64,000 nucleotides of DNA, from assembly GCF_014154935.1 (NCBI RefSeq), contig NZ_JACEHH010000030.1:55008-119007 (forward strand). The letters run 5' to 3'. A program made the translations under genes and the position numbers. Below, in pieces: positions 1 through 8,527 of the stretch. The stretch is from Stieleria mannarensis (lineage in GTDB: Bacteria; Planctomycetota; Planctomycetia; Pirellulales; Pirellulaceae). Position 1 is the stretch's first letter, and each line of letters opens with the position of its first letter. A model generated the notes under the pieces. It was not told the origin of the DNA. It saw only the letters and a program-made list of their open reading frames with translations, and searched no databases.

Positions 1-134
1 ACGGCCAGTTTTCCCCGCAGGCCGCGATGGTCCTTCACCACGATGTTGCGTTCGCCGCCGACGTATTGTGCCGGTGTTTGAACGTGCGGCCAAACGCGGG
101 ATTCAAGCAGTTTGCGGCGCTGGTGGTTGATCAT
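1..134 (-). CDS. B12-binding radical SAM protein, N-terminal fragment (TIGR03960-like)
   Basis: The ATG on the minus strand is the complement of 132-134, and the frame runs open off the left edge of the window. The visible 44 residues include RRKLLESRVWPHVQTPAQYV followed by a GGERN and VVKDHRGLRGKLA stretch. That is how I remember the N-terminus of the planctomycete radical SAM family TIGR03960, in which a B12-binding-like domain precedes the radical SAM core. The catalytic CxxxCxxC cluster would lie outside the window, so the function cannot be verified here. The gene diverges from the Rieske gene at 254, so the 119 bp between them must hold both promoters. The call rests on N-terminal similarity only. 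Confidence 0.55.
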   Translation of the reverse strand, partial: MINHQRRKLLESRVWPHVQTPAQYVGGERNIVVKDHRGLRGKLA

Positions 135-253
135 TCAGAAATGCCGATTCGCTGGGGGCGGGTGTGGTGAGTCTTCAGTGGAATGCCTAAAGTGTGGTCG
201 GTACAAGGCTACCAACGCAAGAGAAACCGAAAAAGACAAGGTGCATCCGAGCC

Positions 254-574
254 GTGAGCGAATTTGAATCTGTTGGCAAAGTGGACGATTTTGAGATCGG
301 CCGTGGAAAAGCGGTCCCGATCGAGGGGCGGATGGTTGCGGTGTTTCGCCAGGAAGACGGCAGCTGGCACGCGATCGATGACCTGTGCCCTCACATGGGG
401 GCATCCCTGGCCGAGGGGCACGTCGAAGGGACGACGGTCACGTGCCCCTGGCATGCCTGGCGATTCTGTATCGTCGACGGGACCTGGGAAGACAACCCGC
501 GGGTGAAGACCGACTGCTTCGAGGTCAAGGTCGAAGGCGACGAGGTGTTTGTCCGCGAGATCGAGCGGGAGTGA
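254..574 (+). CDS. Rieske 2Fe-2S ferredoxin-like protein (NirD-like)
   Basis: This is a small one-domain protein of 106 residues that should bind a Rieske [2Fe-2S] cluster and act as a soluble electron carrier or small subunit. The two cluster motifs are visible: CPHMGA (Cys45, His47) and CPWHAW (Cys64, His67), the CxH...CxxH pattern of the family. The frame is open upstream to a GTG at 194, but the GTG at 254 gives the length and the SEFESVGKV-type start usual for stand-alone NirD-like Rieske proteins. No nitrite reductase large subunit is nearby, so the redox partner is unknown. A REP/BIME element follows the stop codon. Confidence 0.85.
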   Translation: MSEFESVGKVDDFEIGRGKAVPIEGRMVAVFRQEDGSWHAIDDLCPHMGASLAEGHVEGTTVTCPWHAWRFCIVDGTWEDNPRVKTDCFEVKVEGDEVFVREIERE

Positions 575-600
575 CGGGGGTTTGATCACGCTCTGTTGAC

Positions 601-663
601 GTAGCTACGCTCACCAGAGCGTGGGGTACCGAGAGGGATCCACCTTCTGGCGAAGGTAGCTAC
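601..663. repeat. REP/BIME element (GTAG-type), copy 1
   Basis: Two inverted REP units. The left one is GTAG followed by a perfect 8 bp stem with an ACCA loop (605-624). The right one is its mirror image at 640-663, with loop TGGC. GTAG at the foot of a hairpin is the hallmark of REPs processed by REP-associated tyrosine transposases. Sister copies lie at 53085 and 60976, with a single unit at 18523. Confidence 0.8.
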
Positions 664-706
664 GTTTTTCCTCGATGGCAGGCTGGGCGCCTGCTCCCCT
701 GCGTCG

Positions 707-1408
707 CTACAGGCCCCGGACCAATTCCAGGGTGTGGGATTGGCCGACTTTCAAAACGACGGGTTTGGCGTCGGTTTCGGCGGTCACCTTGTTGGCCCAG
801 GCCGCGGCGTCTTGTTCGATCGGCGGCCAGGTGTTGTAGTGGGTCGGCAGCACGACGCGGGGTTCGATCAACTTGATCGCTTCGATGCTGTCGTGGATGC
901 CCATCGTGAACACGTCTCCGATCGGGACGACGGCGACATCGGCACCCCCGGCGTACCATTTCATGTCGCTGTAATACGCGGTGTCGCAGGCGAAGTAGAC
1001 GCGGAAGGTTTCAAATTTCATCAGGAAGCCGGCCGCCGAGCCGCCGTAGGATCCGTCCGGCAGACTGCTGCTGTGCAGGGCGGGAACCATCTTGGCGGTC
1101 CCGTCGCCGATCGGGACGTTGCCGCCGACGTTCATCGCCACCACGTCTTCAAAGCCGTGATTCTTTTTGAACCATTCGGCGATCTCCCAGGTCGCGATCA
1201 ATTGGGCGCCGGAGTGTTTGACCACCGAGGCGACGTCGCCGACGTGATCGGCGTGGCCGTGCGAGACCAGCACGTGTGTGATGTCCGAGAAATCTTCCGC
1301 CTTGACTTCGGCTTTCGGATTATCGGCAAAAAACGGATCCAGCAAGATGCGTGCGTCTTTGGTTTCGATCAGCCAGCTTGCGTGGGAGAGCCAGGTGAGT
1401 TTGATCAT
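707..1408 (-). CDS. UPF0173-type metal-dependent hydrolase (MBL fold)
   Basis: A 233-residue metallo-beta-lactamase-fold protein. The metal-binding motif HGHADH is at residues 50-55, preceded by a LTWLSHAS start with the first conserved His and by ILLDPF, as in UPF0173/UlaG-like hydrolases. A second metal His is probable in the LPTHYN segment near residue 193. The length matches the family (about 225-235). The physiological substrate is not known for this family. The ORF opens with ATG at 1408. Its 5' side faces a CTAG-bounded inverted-repeat element and the end of trpB, so no operon partner is evident. Confidence 0.85.
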   Translation of the reverse strand: MIKLTWLSHASWLIETKDARILLDPFFADNPKAEVKAEDFSDITHVLVSHGHADHVGDVASVVKHSGAQLIATWEIAEWFKKNHGFEDVVAMNVGGNVPIGDGTAKMVPALHSSSLPDGSYGGSAAGFLMKFETFRVYFACDTAYYSDMKWYAGGADVAVVPIGDVFTMGIHDSIEAIKLIEPRVVLPTHYNTWPPIEQDAAAWANKVTAETDAKPVVLKVGQSHTLELVRGL

Positions 1409-1476
1409 CGGGTTCGATCTTCCTTTTGTTGACGAAGTTTAGAAAGGATAACATCTTCCGCAGTCGCGATGTCCAG

Positions 1477-1615
1477 CTAGGCTTTGTCCCTAAATCCGGC
1501 ACGGGGCGTAGGTGGTAGCGGAATTCGCCAAGAATTTCGGCTTTTCCCGTGTGGACTGCTGCTGCGAGTCGAAAGCCTTGGCGGCTTCCGCTACGGGTTG
1601 CGGGACAAAGCCTAG
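1477..1615. repeat. CTAG-bounded inverted-repeat element (MITE-like), copy A
   Basis: A 139 bp element starting CTAGGCTTTGTCCC and ending GGGACAAAGCCTAG, so its ends are perfect inverted repeats of 14 bp. The interior has two imperfect complementary blocks, GCGGAATTCGCCAAG and CTTGGCGGCTTCCGC. There is no ORF in it. The right-hand CTAG contains the TAG stop codon of trpB. Other copies: 42722-42857 (intact) and 9726-9846 (right end lost). Confidence 0.8.
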
Positions 1616-2835
1616 TAATCTTCGCCACGCAATCGAGCGATTTCCATGGCGTCCTTGTCGCCGCGTCCGGACAGGCACACGACCAAGTTTTCGCTCTTGG
1701 GCATTTCGGCGGCCAGCTTCATCGCCTTGGCCAACGCGTGGCTGGATTCCAACGCGGCGATGATGCCTTCGCTGCGGGCCAGTTTGTCAAACGCGTCCAT
1801 GGCCTCGGCGTCGCCGCACTGGATGTAGTCGACGCGGCCGGTGTCTTTCCAGTAACTGTGTTCGGGGCCGACGCCGGGGTAGTCCAATCCGGCACTCATG
1901 CTGTGCACGTCGCAGGTTTGGCCGTCTTCGTCTTGCATCACATAGCTGTAGCTGCCGTGCAACACGCCGGGCGATCCGAACGACATCGGGGCGGCGTGAT
2001 CGCCGGGGTTGCTGCCGCGACCGCCGGCTTCGACGCCGACCAAACGCACCCCGTCGTCTTCGATAAAGGGATAGAACATGCCGGCGGCGTTGCTGCCTCC
2101 GCCGACACAAGCAACGACGCAATCGGGCAACTTGCCGAAAACCTCGAGTGATTGGTCACGCGCTTCGCGTCCGATGACGGCTTGGAAATCGCGGACCATC
2201 ATCGGGAACGGATGGGGGCCGATCACGCTGCCGATGATGTAGTGGGTGTGTTCGACCGAGGCCATCCAGTCGCGCATCGCTTCGTTGACGGCGTCGCGGA
2301 GCGTTCGCGAGCCGGATTCGACGGGGCTGATCGTCGCGCCCATCAGCCGCATGCTGAACACGTTGGGTTTTTGCCGGCGGATGTCTTCGGCACCCATGTA
2401 GACCGTGCAGGGCAGCCCGAAGTGGGCGCAGGCGGTCGCGGTGGCCACGCCGTGTTGGCCGGCGCCGGTTTCGGCGATCACACGCGTCTTGCCCATTCGC
2501 AGCGTAAGCAAGGCCTGGCCGAGCGTGTTGTTGATCTTGTGCGCCCCGGTGTGGTTCAGGTCCTCTCGTTTGAGCCAGATCTGGGCCCCCCCGGCGGCCT
2601 CGGTCAGCCGTCGGGCATGGTAAAACGGGCTGGGGCGGCCGACGAAGGTTTTCAGCAGGCCGTCAAGTTCCTGCTGAAACGCCGTATCTTTCTTGGCCAG
2701 TTCGTATTCCTGGGCCAATTGATCGAGTGCCCGGGTCAGCGTTTCGGGGACGAATCGACCGCCGAAATCGCCGAATCGGCCTTTTGCGTCCGGGACCGAT
2801 GCCGTGGCGGGTGATCGGGAAGGAGCACTGCTCAT
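1612..2835 (-). CDS. trpB: Tryptophan synthase beta chain
   Basis: TrpB condenses indole with L-serine to give L-tryptophan using pyridoxal phosphate, in the cytoplasm and normally with TrpA. The PLP lysine is Lys100 in HTGAHKINN. The phosphate-binding [10 protein letters not shown] loop and the early [14 protein letters not shown] block are typical of TrpB1. At 407 residues it has the normal length. The ATG at 2835 is chosen; a TTG at 2850 would add five residues. No trpA or other trp gene is adjacent, so trpB is solitary here. The C-terminus GEDY ends in a TAG that lies inside the terminal CTAG of a repeat element. Confidence 0.95.
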   Translation of the reverse strand: MSSAPSRSPATASVPDAKGRFGDFGGRFVPETLTRALDQLAQEYELAKKDTAFQQELDGLLKTFVGRPSPFYHARRLTEAAGGAQIWLKREDLNHTGAHKINNTLGQALLTLRMGKTRVIAETGAGQHGVATATACAHFGLPCTVYMGAEDIRRQKPNVFSMRLMGATISPVESGSRTLRDAVNEAMRDWMASVEHTHYIIGSVIGPHPFPMMVRDFQAVIGREARDQSLEVFGKLPDCVVACVGGGSNAAGMFYPFIEDDGVRLVGVEAGGRGSNPGDHAAPMSFGSPGVLHGSYSYVMQDEDGQTCDVHSMSAGLDYPGVGPEHSYWKDTGRVDYIQCGDAEAMDAFDKLARSEGIIAALESSHALAKAMKLAAEMPKSENLVVCLSGRGDKDAMEIARLRGEDY

Positions 2836-2970
2836 CGTAGGTTTTGCCAAAAAGGTATGCTTCCGTAGTTCAAGTTCATCATCTTCACCCGGCGGTCCAA
2901 CTTGGTCAACGCGACGAATCCACGCCCGACCCGATTCGGTCGGATTGCCGATGCCGCGATCGGCACGGTG

Positions 2971-3816
2971 ATGGGAGTCGACTACAGCGGCGCGGCCCAG
3001 GCCGGGAAAACGGCGTGGATCGCGGAATTAGCCGCTGCCGGACCACTGCGAGTGGCTGACGACGCGCCGCGTTTCCGGCTCGCATCCTTGCATCCGCTGG
3101 GCCGGCTGGCCGGTGGTGACGACCGCGACCGCGTCAACCGCTACTTGGTCGACCGCATTTCAACGCAATCGGAAACGGTTTGGGGATGCGATTTTCCGTT
3201 CGGATTGCCGATCGAATTGAACCTCGGCGACTGGCGGGAACAATTGTCACACGCCAGCGAGTTCGATGGTTCGGCCAAAGAATTCGGCCGGTCGCTGGTT
3301 GAACGGACCGAGCAGGCGCTGGGGACCAAACACGTTCGCCGCACCACGGATCGGGAAACGCAAACGCCGTTTGATTGTTACCACTACCGGATCATCTACC
3401 AAACCTTTCACGGCATGCGGGACGTGTTGGCCGAGCTGGTCGCCGATCGCAATGTCGCCGTGTTGCCGTTTCAATATGCCAAAGCGGGCCGTGGAGTGGC
3501 GTCGTCGATTCTGGTCGAGGCATGTCCCTCGTCGACCCTAAAGCGATTGGAATTGCCGCACCAGCGTTACAAGCGGTCCGGTGGGAAGCCGCCGGAAGAG
3601 ACACACAAGCGGACGCGACGAACGATCCTGAAAACGGTCTCGAGCTACGTCGAAATCTCGGCCCATCGACGGCGCGTGATCATGAACGATCCCGGCGGCG
3701 ATGCACTCGACGCGGTGCTGGCGGGGCTGGGGGCGTGGTTGGGGGTGACGCGAGCCGACCATCGCGCGATCCAGGCCCACCCACGGTATCGGCGTGAAGG
3801 GTTTGTGTATTGTTAG
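2971..3816 (+). CDS. DUF429 family protein (predicted RNase H-fold nuclease)
   Basis: A 281-residue protein of the DUF429 type. It opens with MGVDYSGA, which fits the first RNase H-fold strand carrying a catalytic Asp. It also has the family's [10 protein letters not shown] segment, an EACPSST block and a C-terminal [13 protein letters not shown] helix with further acidic residues. The family is predicted to be RNase H-like, with no proven substrate. The frame is open upstream to a TTG at 2902. The ATG at 2971 is preferred because it places the conserved strand at the N-terminus, although no Shine-Dalgarno is visible. It diverges from trpB and has no recognisable operon partner. Confidence 0.7.
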   Translation: MGVDYSGAAQAGKTAWIAELAAAGPLRVADDAPRFRLASLHPLGRLAGGDDRDRVNRYLVDRISTQSETVWGCDFPFGLPIELNLGDWREQLSHASEFDGSAKEFGRSLVERTEQALGTKHVRRTTDRETQTPFDCYHYRIIYQTFHGMRDVLAELVADRNVAVLPFQYAKAGRGVASSILVEACPSSTLKRLELPHQRYKRSGGKPPEETHKRTRRTILKTVSSYVEISAHRRRVIMNDPGGDALDAVLAGLGAWLGVTRADHRAIQAHPRYRREGFVYC

Positions 3817-4017
3817 GCGTGGGGTAAGCATCCTGCTTGCCGTCTTGCCCGCGTTGGATTCTTGTTGACGCGTCAAAAACGGTTGAATGAGCCCGTTGAT
3901 TCAGCCATGACTTGCAATCGCGAGCCACATTGAAGGGGGGCTATTCCCAGCGTTGACCGGCAGCCCTTTCGAGCAACCGACGACGATCGCTGTTTAGTGT
4001 TGTGTCGTTGAGATCCG

Positions 4018-4494
4018 TTAGCGGGGGTAGGTGCTCTGAATGATAATGGCGAGTTGTTCCGACCCTGCAAGTTCTCCGGTTTCTGAGAGTAATTGTTCCC
4101 TGATCCGCTCAAACTTTTCCTTCAGCGATTCGCCACTTACTGGATTGCCATGAAACTTCGGTTCTATTCCCAGTAGTCTGCCGGTCGTGATTACCACGTC
4201 AACAAACTGATCGACGAATTCAAACGGGACTGATGCAAAAAGGTACTTCATCAGAAGCGTGTCCCATTCTCCTTCGTCAAATCCAAAAACTTCGTCTCCA
4301 TCGAGCTGGCACTCGACTTCGACAATGGACGGATGTTGCCAGGGGGGAACGTTGTCCGACCGGTCAAGGCTTACCGTATCGTCATGCAGCGCAAAACCTT
4401 GAGATGTAAACGTAGGCAAGAGTTCCGCGAGAGGTCGACGCGTACTTGAGCGAAACGCAACGACTTCTTGTTCATGAAGGTATTCGAAAGTCAT
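4018..4494 (-). CDS. Putative immunity protein for the adjacent Hint/LHH toxin-like gene
   Basis: An acidic 158-residue protein without signal peptide, transmembrane segment or recognised domain. The ATG at 4494 overlaps the TGA of the upstream toxin-like gene by one base (TGATG), which implies translational coupling; a TTG at 4497 is a less likely start. A small acidic protein immediately 3' of a gene ending in a nuclease-like domain is the usual arrangement of immunity genes in polymorphic toxin loci, and that is the only basis for the role given. Base composition of this pair is near 50% GC in lines counted by eye, lower than its neighbours, which suggests transfer. Confidence 0.5.
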   Translation of the reverse strand: MTFEYLHEQEVVAFRSSTRRPLAELLPTFTSQGFALHDDTVSLDRSDNVPPWQHPSIVEVECQLDGDEVFGFDEGEWDTLLMKYLFASVPFEFVDQFVDVVITTGRLLGIEPKFHGNPVSGESLKEKFERIREQLLSETGELAGSEQLAIIIQSTYPR

Positions 4495-5711
4495 CAACGT
4501 ATTCCTCTTTTAACGGTAATTCCTGGAACACGCCGAAATGGATCCACTTCACCGTGCCAGTCGGGGGTTAGCTCGCGAAGATTTAGTGGGCTGTTGTCGG
4601 TCGTGTGACGTTGAGGGTCGACATGGTGTAATTCGCGAGATTCCCAATTTCCTGTGCGTGGGTTGTAGTCCATCGGGGCATTTCCTCTACGCATCTCAGC
4701 CAATTGTGAAGGAGAGAATTCACCGCTGTTTTTGGCAGCTTGGTAGCGGTTCTTCCAATACCGAGACTGTACTGTTTCCCACGAAGGAGCAGTGCCATCA
4801 GGTAGCGGCTTGTCGATCGCCTCGCCACGTTGCCAGCGTTTAAACGTAACGGACCCGTCTGCGACACCATCTGAAGCAGCTTTCCCAAAGACCTGATCGA
4901 ACTTCTCGCTGTATGCTGCGGTGGATCCCGCTTGCGATTTGCCTTTCGGTGTCGCCGCCTTCGGGACGCGGCAGCCGGCCTCCAGCCCATTATGAGTCCA
5001 AACGCCTCCGGGAGAATCCCCCACTCGAAACGAGTGGGTCTCCTCGACCTCAATGTTGCGCAGCTCGCATTGTTTGGCGTACGGAGCGGTGATCGACTCG
5101 ATCCGTGCTGGCGATCCATCGCCGCTGGCCATCTTGTCGCCGACCTTGAAATTCGAGATCGGTTGCCATGACTGCGATTCAACGGACCAGAAACAATGCT
5201 CCGGAGTGGTTTCGATCCAGTCGCCACCTGCGACCTGGAACGCGATGACCTGAAACAGACCGGTATACCTCACGGTGCCGAGGACGCGAGGATTGGTTTC
5301 CCCCGAGCGCGATCGCTCCGCTACAAACGGCTCCCACTCGACAGGCTCACTGACCTCGGAGACCACCGCGATGGCTCCGTCCTCGATGAAGAATTGATCA
5401 CCGGCAGCCAGAAACCGTGCTGCCAGGACCGTTCCGCCAACCATCACCACCGGAGTGTCGGCCGGATACGAATAGCTGACTTCTGCTTCGCAGTTGTGGT
5501 AGCGAATGCTGTAATTCACCCTCACTCGAGTGACAGCAGCGGCGGCGGTCTTCGGCGATGAAGCCGTCAGCGAAACGCCGTCGCTTCCGATGCGCTCTCG
5601 CGATGGAATTCCCGGATCCGATGCACGGTTTTTTCTCGAACAACAATGTTTGTATTTCTTGCCACTGCCGCACGGGCATTTACTGTTGCGAGGGATTCGC
5701 GAAGTGGTCAT
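4494..5711 (-). CDS. Polymorphic toxin-like protein: SEC-C zinc motif, Hint-like domain, LHH nuclease-like C-terminus
   Basis: A 405-residue multidomain protein. Residues 12-24 are a SEC-C zinc motif (CPCGSGKKYKHCC). Residues about 85-240 look like a pretoxin Hint domain: GTVLAA followed by AAGDQ near the start, TPEHCFW, VGDKM, and HSFRVG...VWTHN at the end. The Cys expected four residues before GT is Val, so self-cleavage may be lost. Residues 359-390 carry ELHHVD, NLREL and WHGEVD, resembling the LHH branch of the HNH/Endo VII nucleases. Such proteins typically cleave DNA in competitors. ATG 5711 is preferred over the upstream start at 5738. The small gene overlapping its stop is probably the immunity gene. 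The domain calls are by eye; the nuclease assignment is moderate. Confidence 0.65.
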   Translation of the reverse strand: MTTSRIPRNSKCPCGSGKKYKHCCSRKNRASDPGIPSRERIGSDGVSLTASSPKTAAAAVTRVRVNYSIRYHNCEAEVSYSYPADTPVVMVGGTVLAARFLAAGDQFFIEDGAIAVVSEVSEPVEWEPFVAERSRSGETNPRVLGTVRYTGLFQVIAFQVAGGDWIETTPEHCFWSVESQSWQPISNFKVGDKMASGDGSPARIESITAPYAKQCELRNIEVEETHSFRVGDSPGGVWTHNGLEAGCRVPKAATPKGKSQAGSTAAYSEKFDQVFGKAASDGVADGSVTFKRWQRGEAIDKPLPDGTAPSWETVQSRYWKNRYQAAKNSGEFSPSQLAEMRRGNAPMDYNPRTGNWESRELHHVDPQRHTTDNSPLNLRELTPDWHGEVDPFRRVPGITVKRGIR

Positions 5712-5990
5712 TGCAGCCTGTTTGGCCTTGAGCAGCAAACGAATGCTCGAAGCTGGTCGAACATGCCATGAATTCGTGAAGCTAGGATTTTTCTGCGAGT
5801 TGTCGGCGTGATTCCCAGCGGGGGGGTGGTCATTCTATCGGGCAACGTGCTGTAGCGGGGCGCAGTTGAACAACGACCAACAAGCGGGTGAATGCAGAGC
5901 GGAACGCGGCCCGGATTCTTGACGCACGTCGCGGCCAAAGCGTACGGTGGGCGTCATGCAACGCATGGTGTACGGAATGGGAGCGTCGTG

Positions 5991-6899
5991 ATGCCGGAAT
6001 TACCTGAAGTCGAAACGATGCGTCGTGGGGTGTTGCCGATCGTGGGGCATCGGATCGTCGCCGCCGAACGTCCGCCGTGCGGTCGCAAGCCGATTTTGTT
6101 TCAGCCGGCGATCGCCCAATTTGATCGTCGCGTCCGCGACCGCCGGATCAGCGGGATCGATCGGTTGGGGAAACGCGTGATCATTGAACTGGAAGACGAC
6201 CAGGCGATCGTGATCGAGCCGCGGATGACGGGCTTGGTGCTGCTGGCGGACCCGCCGGGGCCGGAGCACTTGCGATTGAGATTGACCTTGGCCGGGGATC
6301 GCTGCGAGGAAATGCTGTTTTGGGACCGCCGCGGGCTGGGCACGGTGCGATTGTTGACGGCCGAACAATTGCGCCGCGACGTCCGCGACCGACTGGGACC
6401 TGACGCGACAAAGATTTCCGCGGAACAGTTGCGCGAGAATCTGCGGCACAGTCGCCGGGTGATCAAAGTCGGCTTGCTAGACCAGGCGGCCGTGGCGGGC
6501 ATCGGAAACCTGTACGCGGCGGAGATTCTGTTTGTCGCCGGCGTCGATCCACGCACCCGCTGCGACAAGCTCAGCCGGCCGCAGTGGCAACGGATCCACG
6601 CCGGGATCGGACTGGTGCTGGGCGAGGCGATCGAGCACGAGGGCAGCACGCTTTCCGACGGAACCTACCGCAACGCGCTCAACAACGAAGGCAGCTATCA
6701 GAACTATCATCGGGTCTACGACCGGGCCGGATTGGGGTGTGGACGTTGCCGGGCGGGGGTGATTCGCCGAATCGTCCAAGCCCAGCGGAGTACGTTTTTT
6801 TGTCCGATTTGTCAGCGGAAAACGGGGCGACATGCGTCGGTCGGCGGATTCGAAGTTTCGCCCGCGGCCGGCAGTGCGGTACAATCGGAACGTTGCTGA
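5991..6899 (+). CDS. mutM: Formamidopyrimidine-DNA glycosylase (Fpg/MutM)
   Basis: Base-excision repair enzyme that removes oxidised purines such as 8-oxoguanine and nicks the abasic site. The mature N-terminus MPELPEVETMRRG gives catalytic Pro2 and Glu3, which fixes the start at 5991 even though the frame is open to 5892. The C-terminal zinc finger shows two Cys pairs, CGRC and CPIC, and the preceding NEGSYQNYHRVYDR stretch is typical. Length is 302 residues, slightly longer than usual because of a short tail after the zinc finger. It appears monocistronic, with a repeat element downstream. Confidence 0.95.
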   Translation: MPELPEVETMRRGVLPIVGHRIVAAERPPCGRKPILFQPAIAQFDRRVRDRRISGIDRLGKRVIIELEDDQAIVIEPRMTGLVLLADPPGPEHLRLRLTLAGDRCEEMLFWDRRGLGTVRLLTAEQLRRDVRDRLGPDATKISAEQLRENLRHSRRVIKVGLLDQAAVAGIGNLYAAEILFVAGVDPRTRCDKLSRPQWQRIHAGIGLVLGEAIEHEGSTLSDGTYRNALNNEGSYQNYHRVYDRAGLGCGRCRAGVIRRIVQAQRSTFFCPICQRKTGRHASVGGFEVSPAAGSAVQSERC

Positions 6900-6927
6900 C
6901 CGGAGTTGAGACAAACCGCTCCCTGCC

Positions 6928-7140
6928 GAGGTCGTGCGGTTTTTAATCTTCGAAATTACAAGACCTTACGAATTCACCCTCCCTCTGGGAGGGTCGCGGA
7001 GGAGTAGACGACGACGCGGGGAGGGGCTGCGGTGGCTCGGATCCACCCAAACGCCACGAATCGACCCTCCCCTCGCTACGCTCGACCCTCCCTTCCAGGG
7101 AGGGTTAATTCCAAAGACCGCATGACCTCCACATGGGAGG
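6928..7140. repeat. CCCTCCC repeat element, copy R1
   Basis: A 213 bp non-coding block that begins with GAGGTCGTGCGGTTTTTAAT. It contains CTCTGGGAGGGTCGCGGAGG, then CCCCTCGCTACGCTCGACCC, then CCAGGGAGGGTTAATT and a second GCATGACCTCC end. The same ordered pieces recur at 8296, 19328, 45459 and 58743, so this is a dispersed repeat. Internal inverted CCCTCC/GGAGGG runs allow hairpins. Confidence 0.7.
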
Positions 7141-7219
7141 GCGAAATTGTCGTGGAGTGTTTTCCCGGCGACAGATTGTCCCACGATTGCTTTTTAGACC
7201 ACTGCCTTTTGGAATCACG

Positions 7220-8278
7220 ATGCCGATTTCATCCAACCGACGCGACTGGTTTCGCAAGTCCGCCCTACTGGCCGCCGGCGGATCGCTGGCCGCATCGTCG
7301 CTCGGGCCTCGACCGGGTTATGCCGCGGCACGCAACGCGTCTTGGGAGACGGCGACGCAAAAGGCGCTCGCTTGGCTGGCGCGAACCCAGTCCTCGCGGG
7401 GGCACTGGAACACCCAGGTCTATCCGACGGCGATGGCCGCCTTGGCCGGCACGGCGATGATCGGCAGCGGTTCGACGACGACGCAGGGGCCGTACGCCAA
7501 GGAGATCGCGCGGACGTCGGATTTTCTGATCAGCAAAAGCCGCGACAACGGGTTGATCGGCGACCCCAAGACGGATCAGCGTTACACCTATGGGCACGGC
7601 TTTGCGATGTTGTTTCTGTCGCAGGTCTTGGGCGAAGAAGGTTTATTGGATCGTCGCCGCGAGATCGTCGATGTGCTGACGCGGGCGGTCGAGTTCAGCG
7701 GCAACGCCCAAACCGCGGCCGGCGGTTGGGGATACGTGTCGGCGGCCGAGGGCAATGATTTCGACGAAGGCTCCACGACGATCACCCAGGTCCAGGGGCT
7801 GCGCGGTTGCCGCAATGCCGGGATCCCGGTCAGCGGCGACGTGATCGATCGTGCCAAAGAATACATCTATGGCTGCAAGAACAAGGACGGCGGGATCAGC
7901 TACAGCAGCCGTCAACGCGGCAACAGCCGTCCGGCGATCACCGCGGCGGCATTGGCGGCGCTGTACAACGCCGGCGACTATGACAGCGAGCACGTCCCGG
8001 AGATGCTGGAGTACACCAAGAAGGAGCTGCACGGGATCAGCGACGGCGCCCGCGCGTTCGGTCATTGGCACTACACGTACTTGTATTACAGCCAGGTCGT
8101 TTATCGCCAGGGCGACGAGTTGTGGCAGCCGTTCCGGACCAAGTTGTACGAACGCATCACCAGCCAGCAGCGTCCGGAGGGAAATTGGGAAGGCCAAATT
8201 CATCCGGTCTATGTGACCGCGTGCAACTTGATCATGTTGCAATTGGATTACGGTTACTTGCCGATCTATCAACGGTAG
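7220..8278 (+). CDS. Tat-exported prenyltransferase/squalene-oxidase repeat protein
   Basis: A 352-residue protein with an N-terminal twin-arginine signal (NRRDWFRKSALLAAGG...AAA), so probably exported folded. The body holds alpha-toroid repeats of the squalene-cyclase/prenyltransferase type: AWLARTQSSRGHWN, AGGWGYVS, KDGGISYSS, GNWEGQ. No DXDD or other cyclase acid motif was seen, so it may be a non-catalytic toroid. Such exported repeat proteins are common in planctomycetes and have no assigned function. The ATG at 7220 is chosen because the twin-arginine signal begins there; the frame is open upstream to 7133 through repeat DNA. Confidence 0.75.
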   Translation: MPISSNRRDWFRKSALLAAGGSLAASSLGPRPGYAAARNASWETATQKALAWLARTQSSRGHWNTQVYPTAMAALAGTAMIGSGSTTTQGPYAKEIARTSDFLISKSRDNGLIGDPKTDQRYTYGHGFAMLFLSQVLGEEGLLDRRREIVDVLTRAVEFSGNAQTAAGGWGYVSAAEGNDFDEGSTTITQVQGLRGCRNAGIPVSGDVIDRAKEYIYGCKNKDGGISYSSRQRGNSRPAITAAALAALYNAGDYDSEHVPEMLEYTKKELHGISDGARAFGHWHYTYLYYSQVVYRQGDELWQPFRTKLYERITSQQRPEGNWEGQIHPVYVTACNLIMLQLDYGYLPIYQR

Positions 8279-8295
8279 TGCTTTCTAAAAGCCAC

Positions 8296-8527
8296 TCTCC
8301 CGGCAGGAGGTCGTACGGTTTTCGGGACTTCACCCTCCCTGGCAGGAGGTCGTGCGGTTTTTGGGAATTCACCCTCTCTGGCAGGGAGGGTCGATTCGTG
8401 GTGTTTGAGTTTAACTGAGCCACAACAAACCCTCCCCGCTCCGAGCGTAAACTCCTCCGCAACCCTCCCAGCGCGAGGGTGAAGGCGTAAGCGCCTGCTA
8501 GATCAAAGGTTAAAAACCGCACGTCCT
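8296..8527. repeat. CCCTCCC repeat element, copy R2
   Basis: A second copy of the dispersed repeat, with two tandem left ends (GCAGGAGGTCGTACGG and GCAGGAGGTCGTGCGG). It continues with CAGGGAGGGTCGATTCGTGG and CCTCCGCAACCCTCCC. It ends with AAAACCGCACGTCCTCGCAG, which overlaps the last codons and stop of the desaturase gene on the minus strand. Confidence 0.7.

Noticed and set aside
4750..5460. Intein in the SEC-C protein
   Set aside because: The Hint-like block is followed by a nuclease-like tip and an immunity-like gene, with no conserved host protein split around it, and the N-terminal nucleophile is missing. A toxin pretoxin-Hint fits better.
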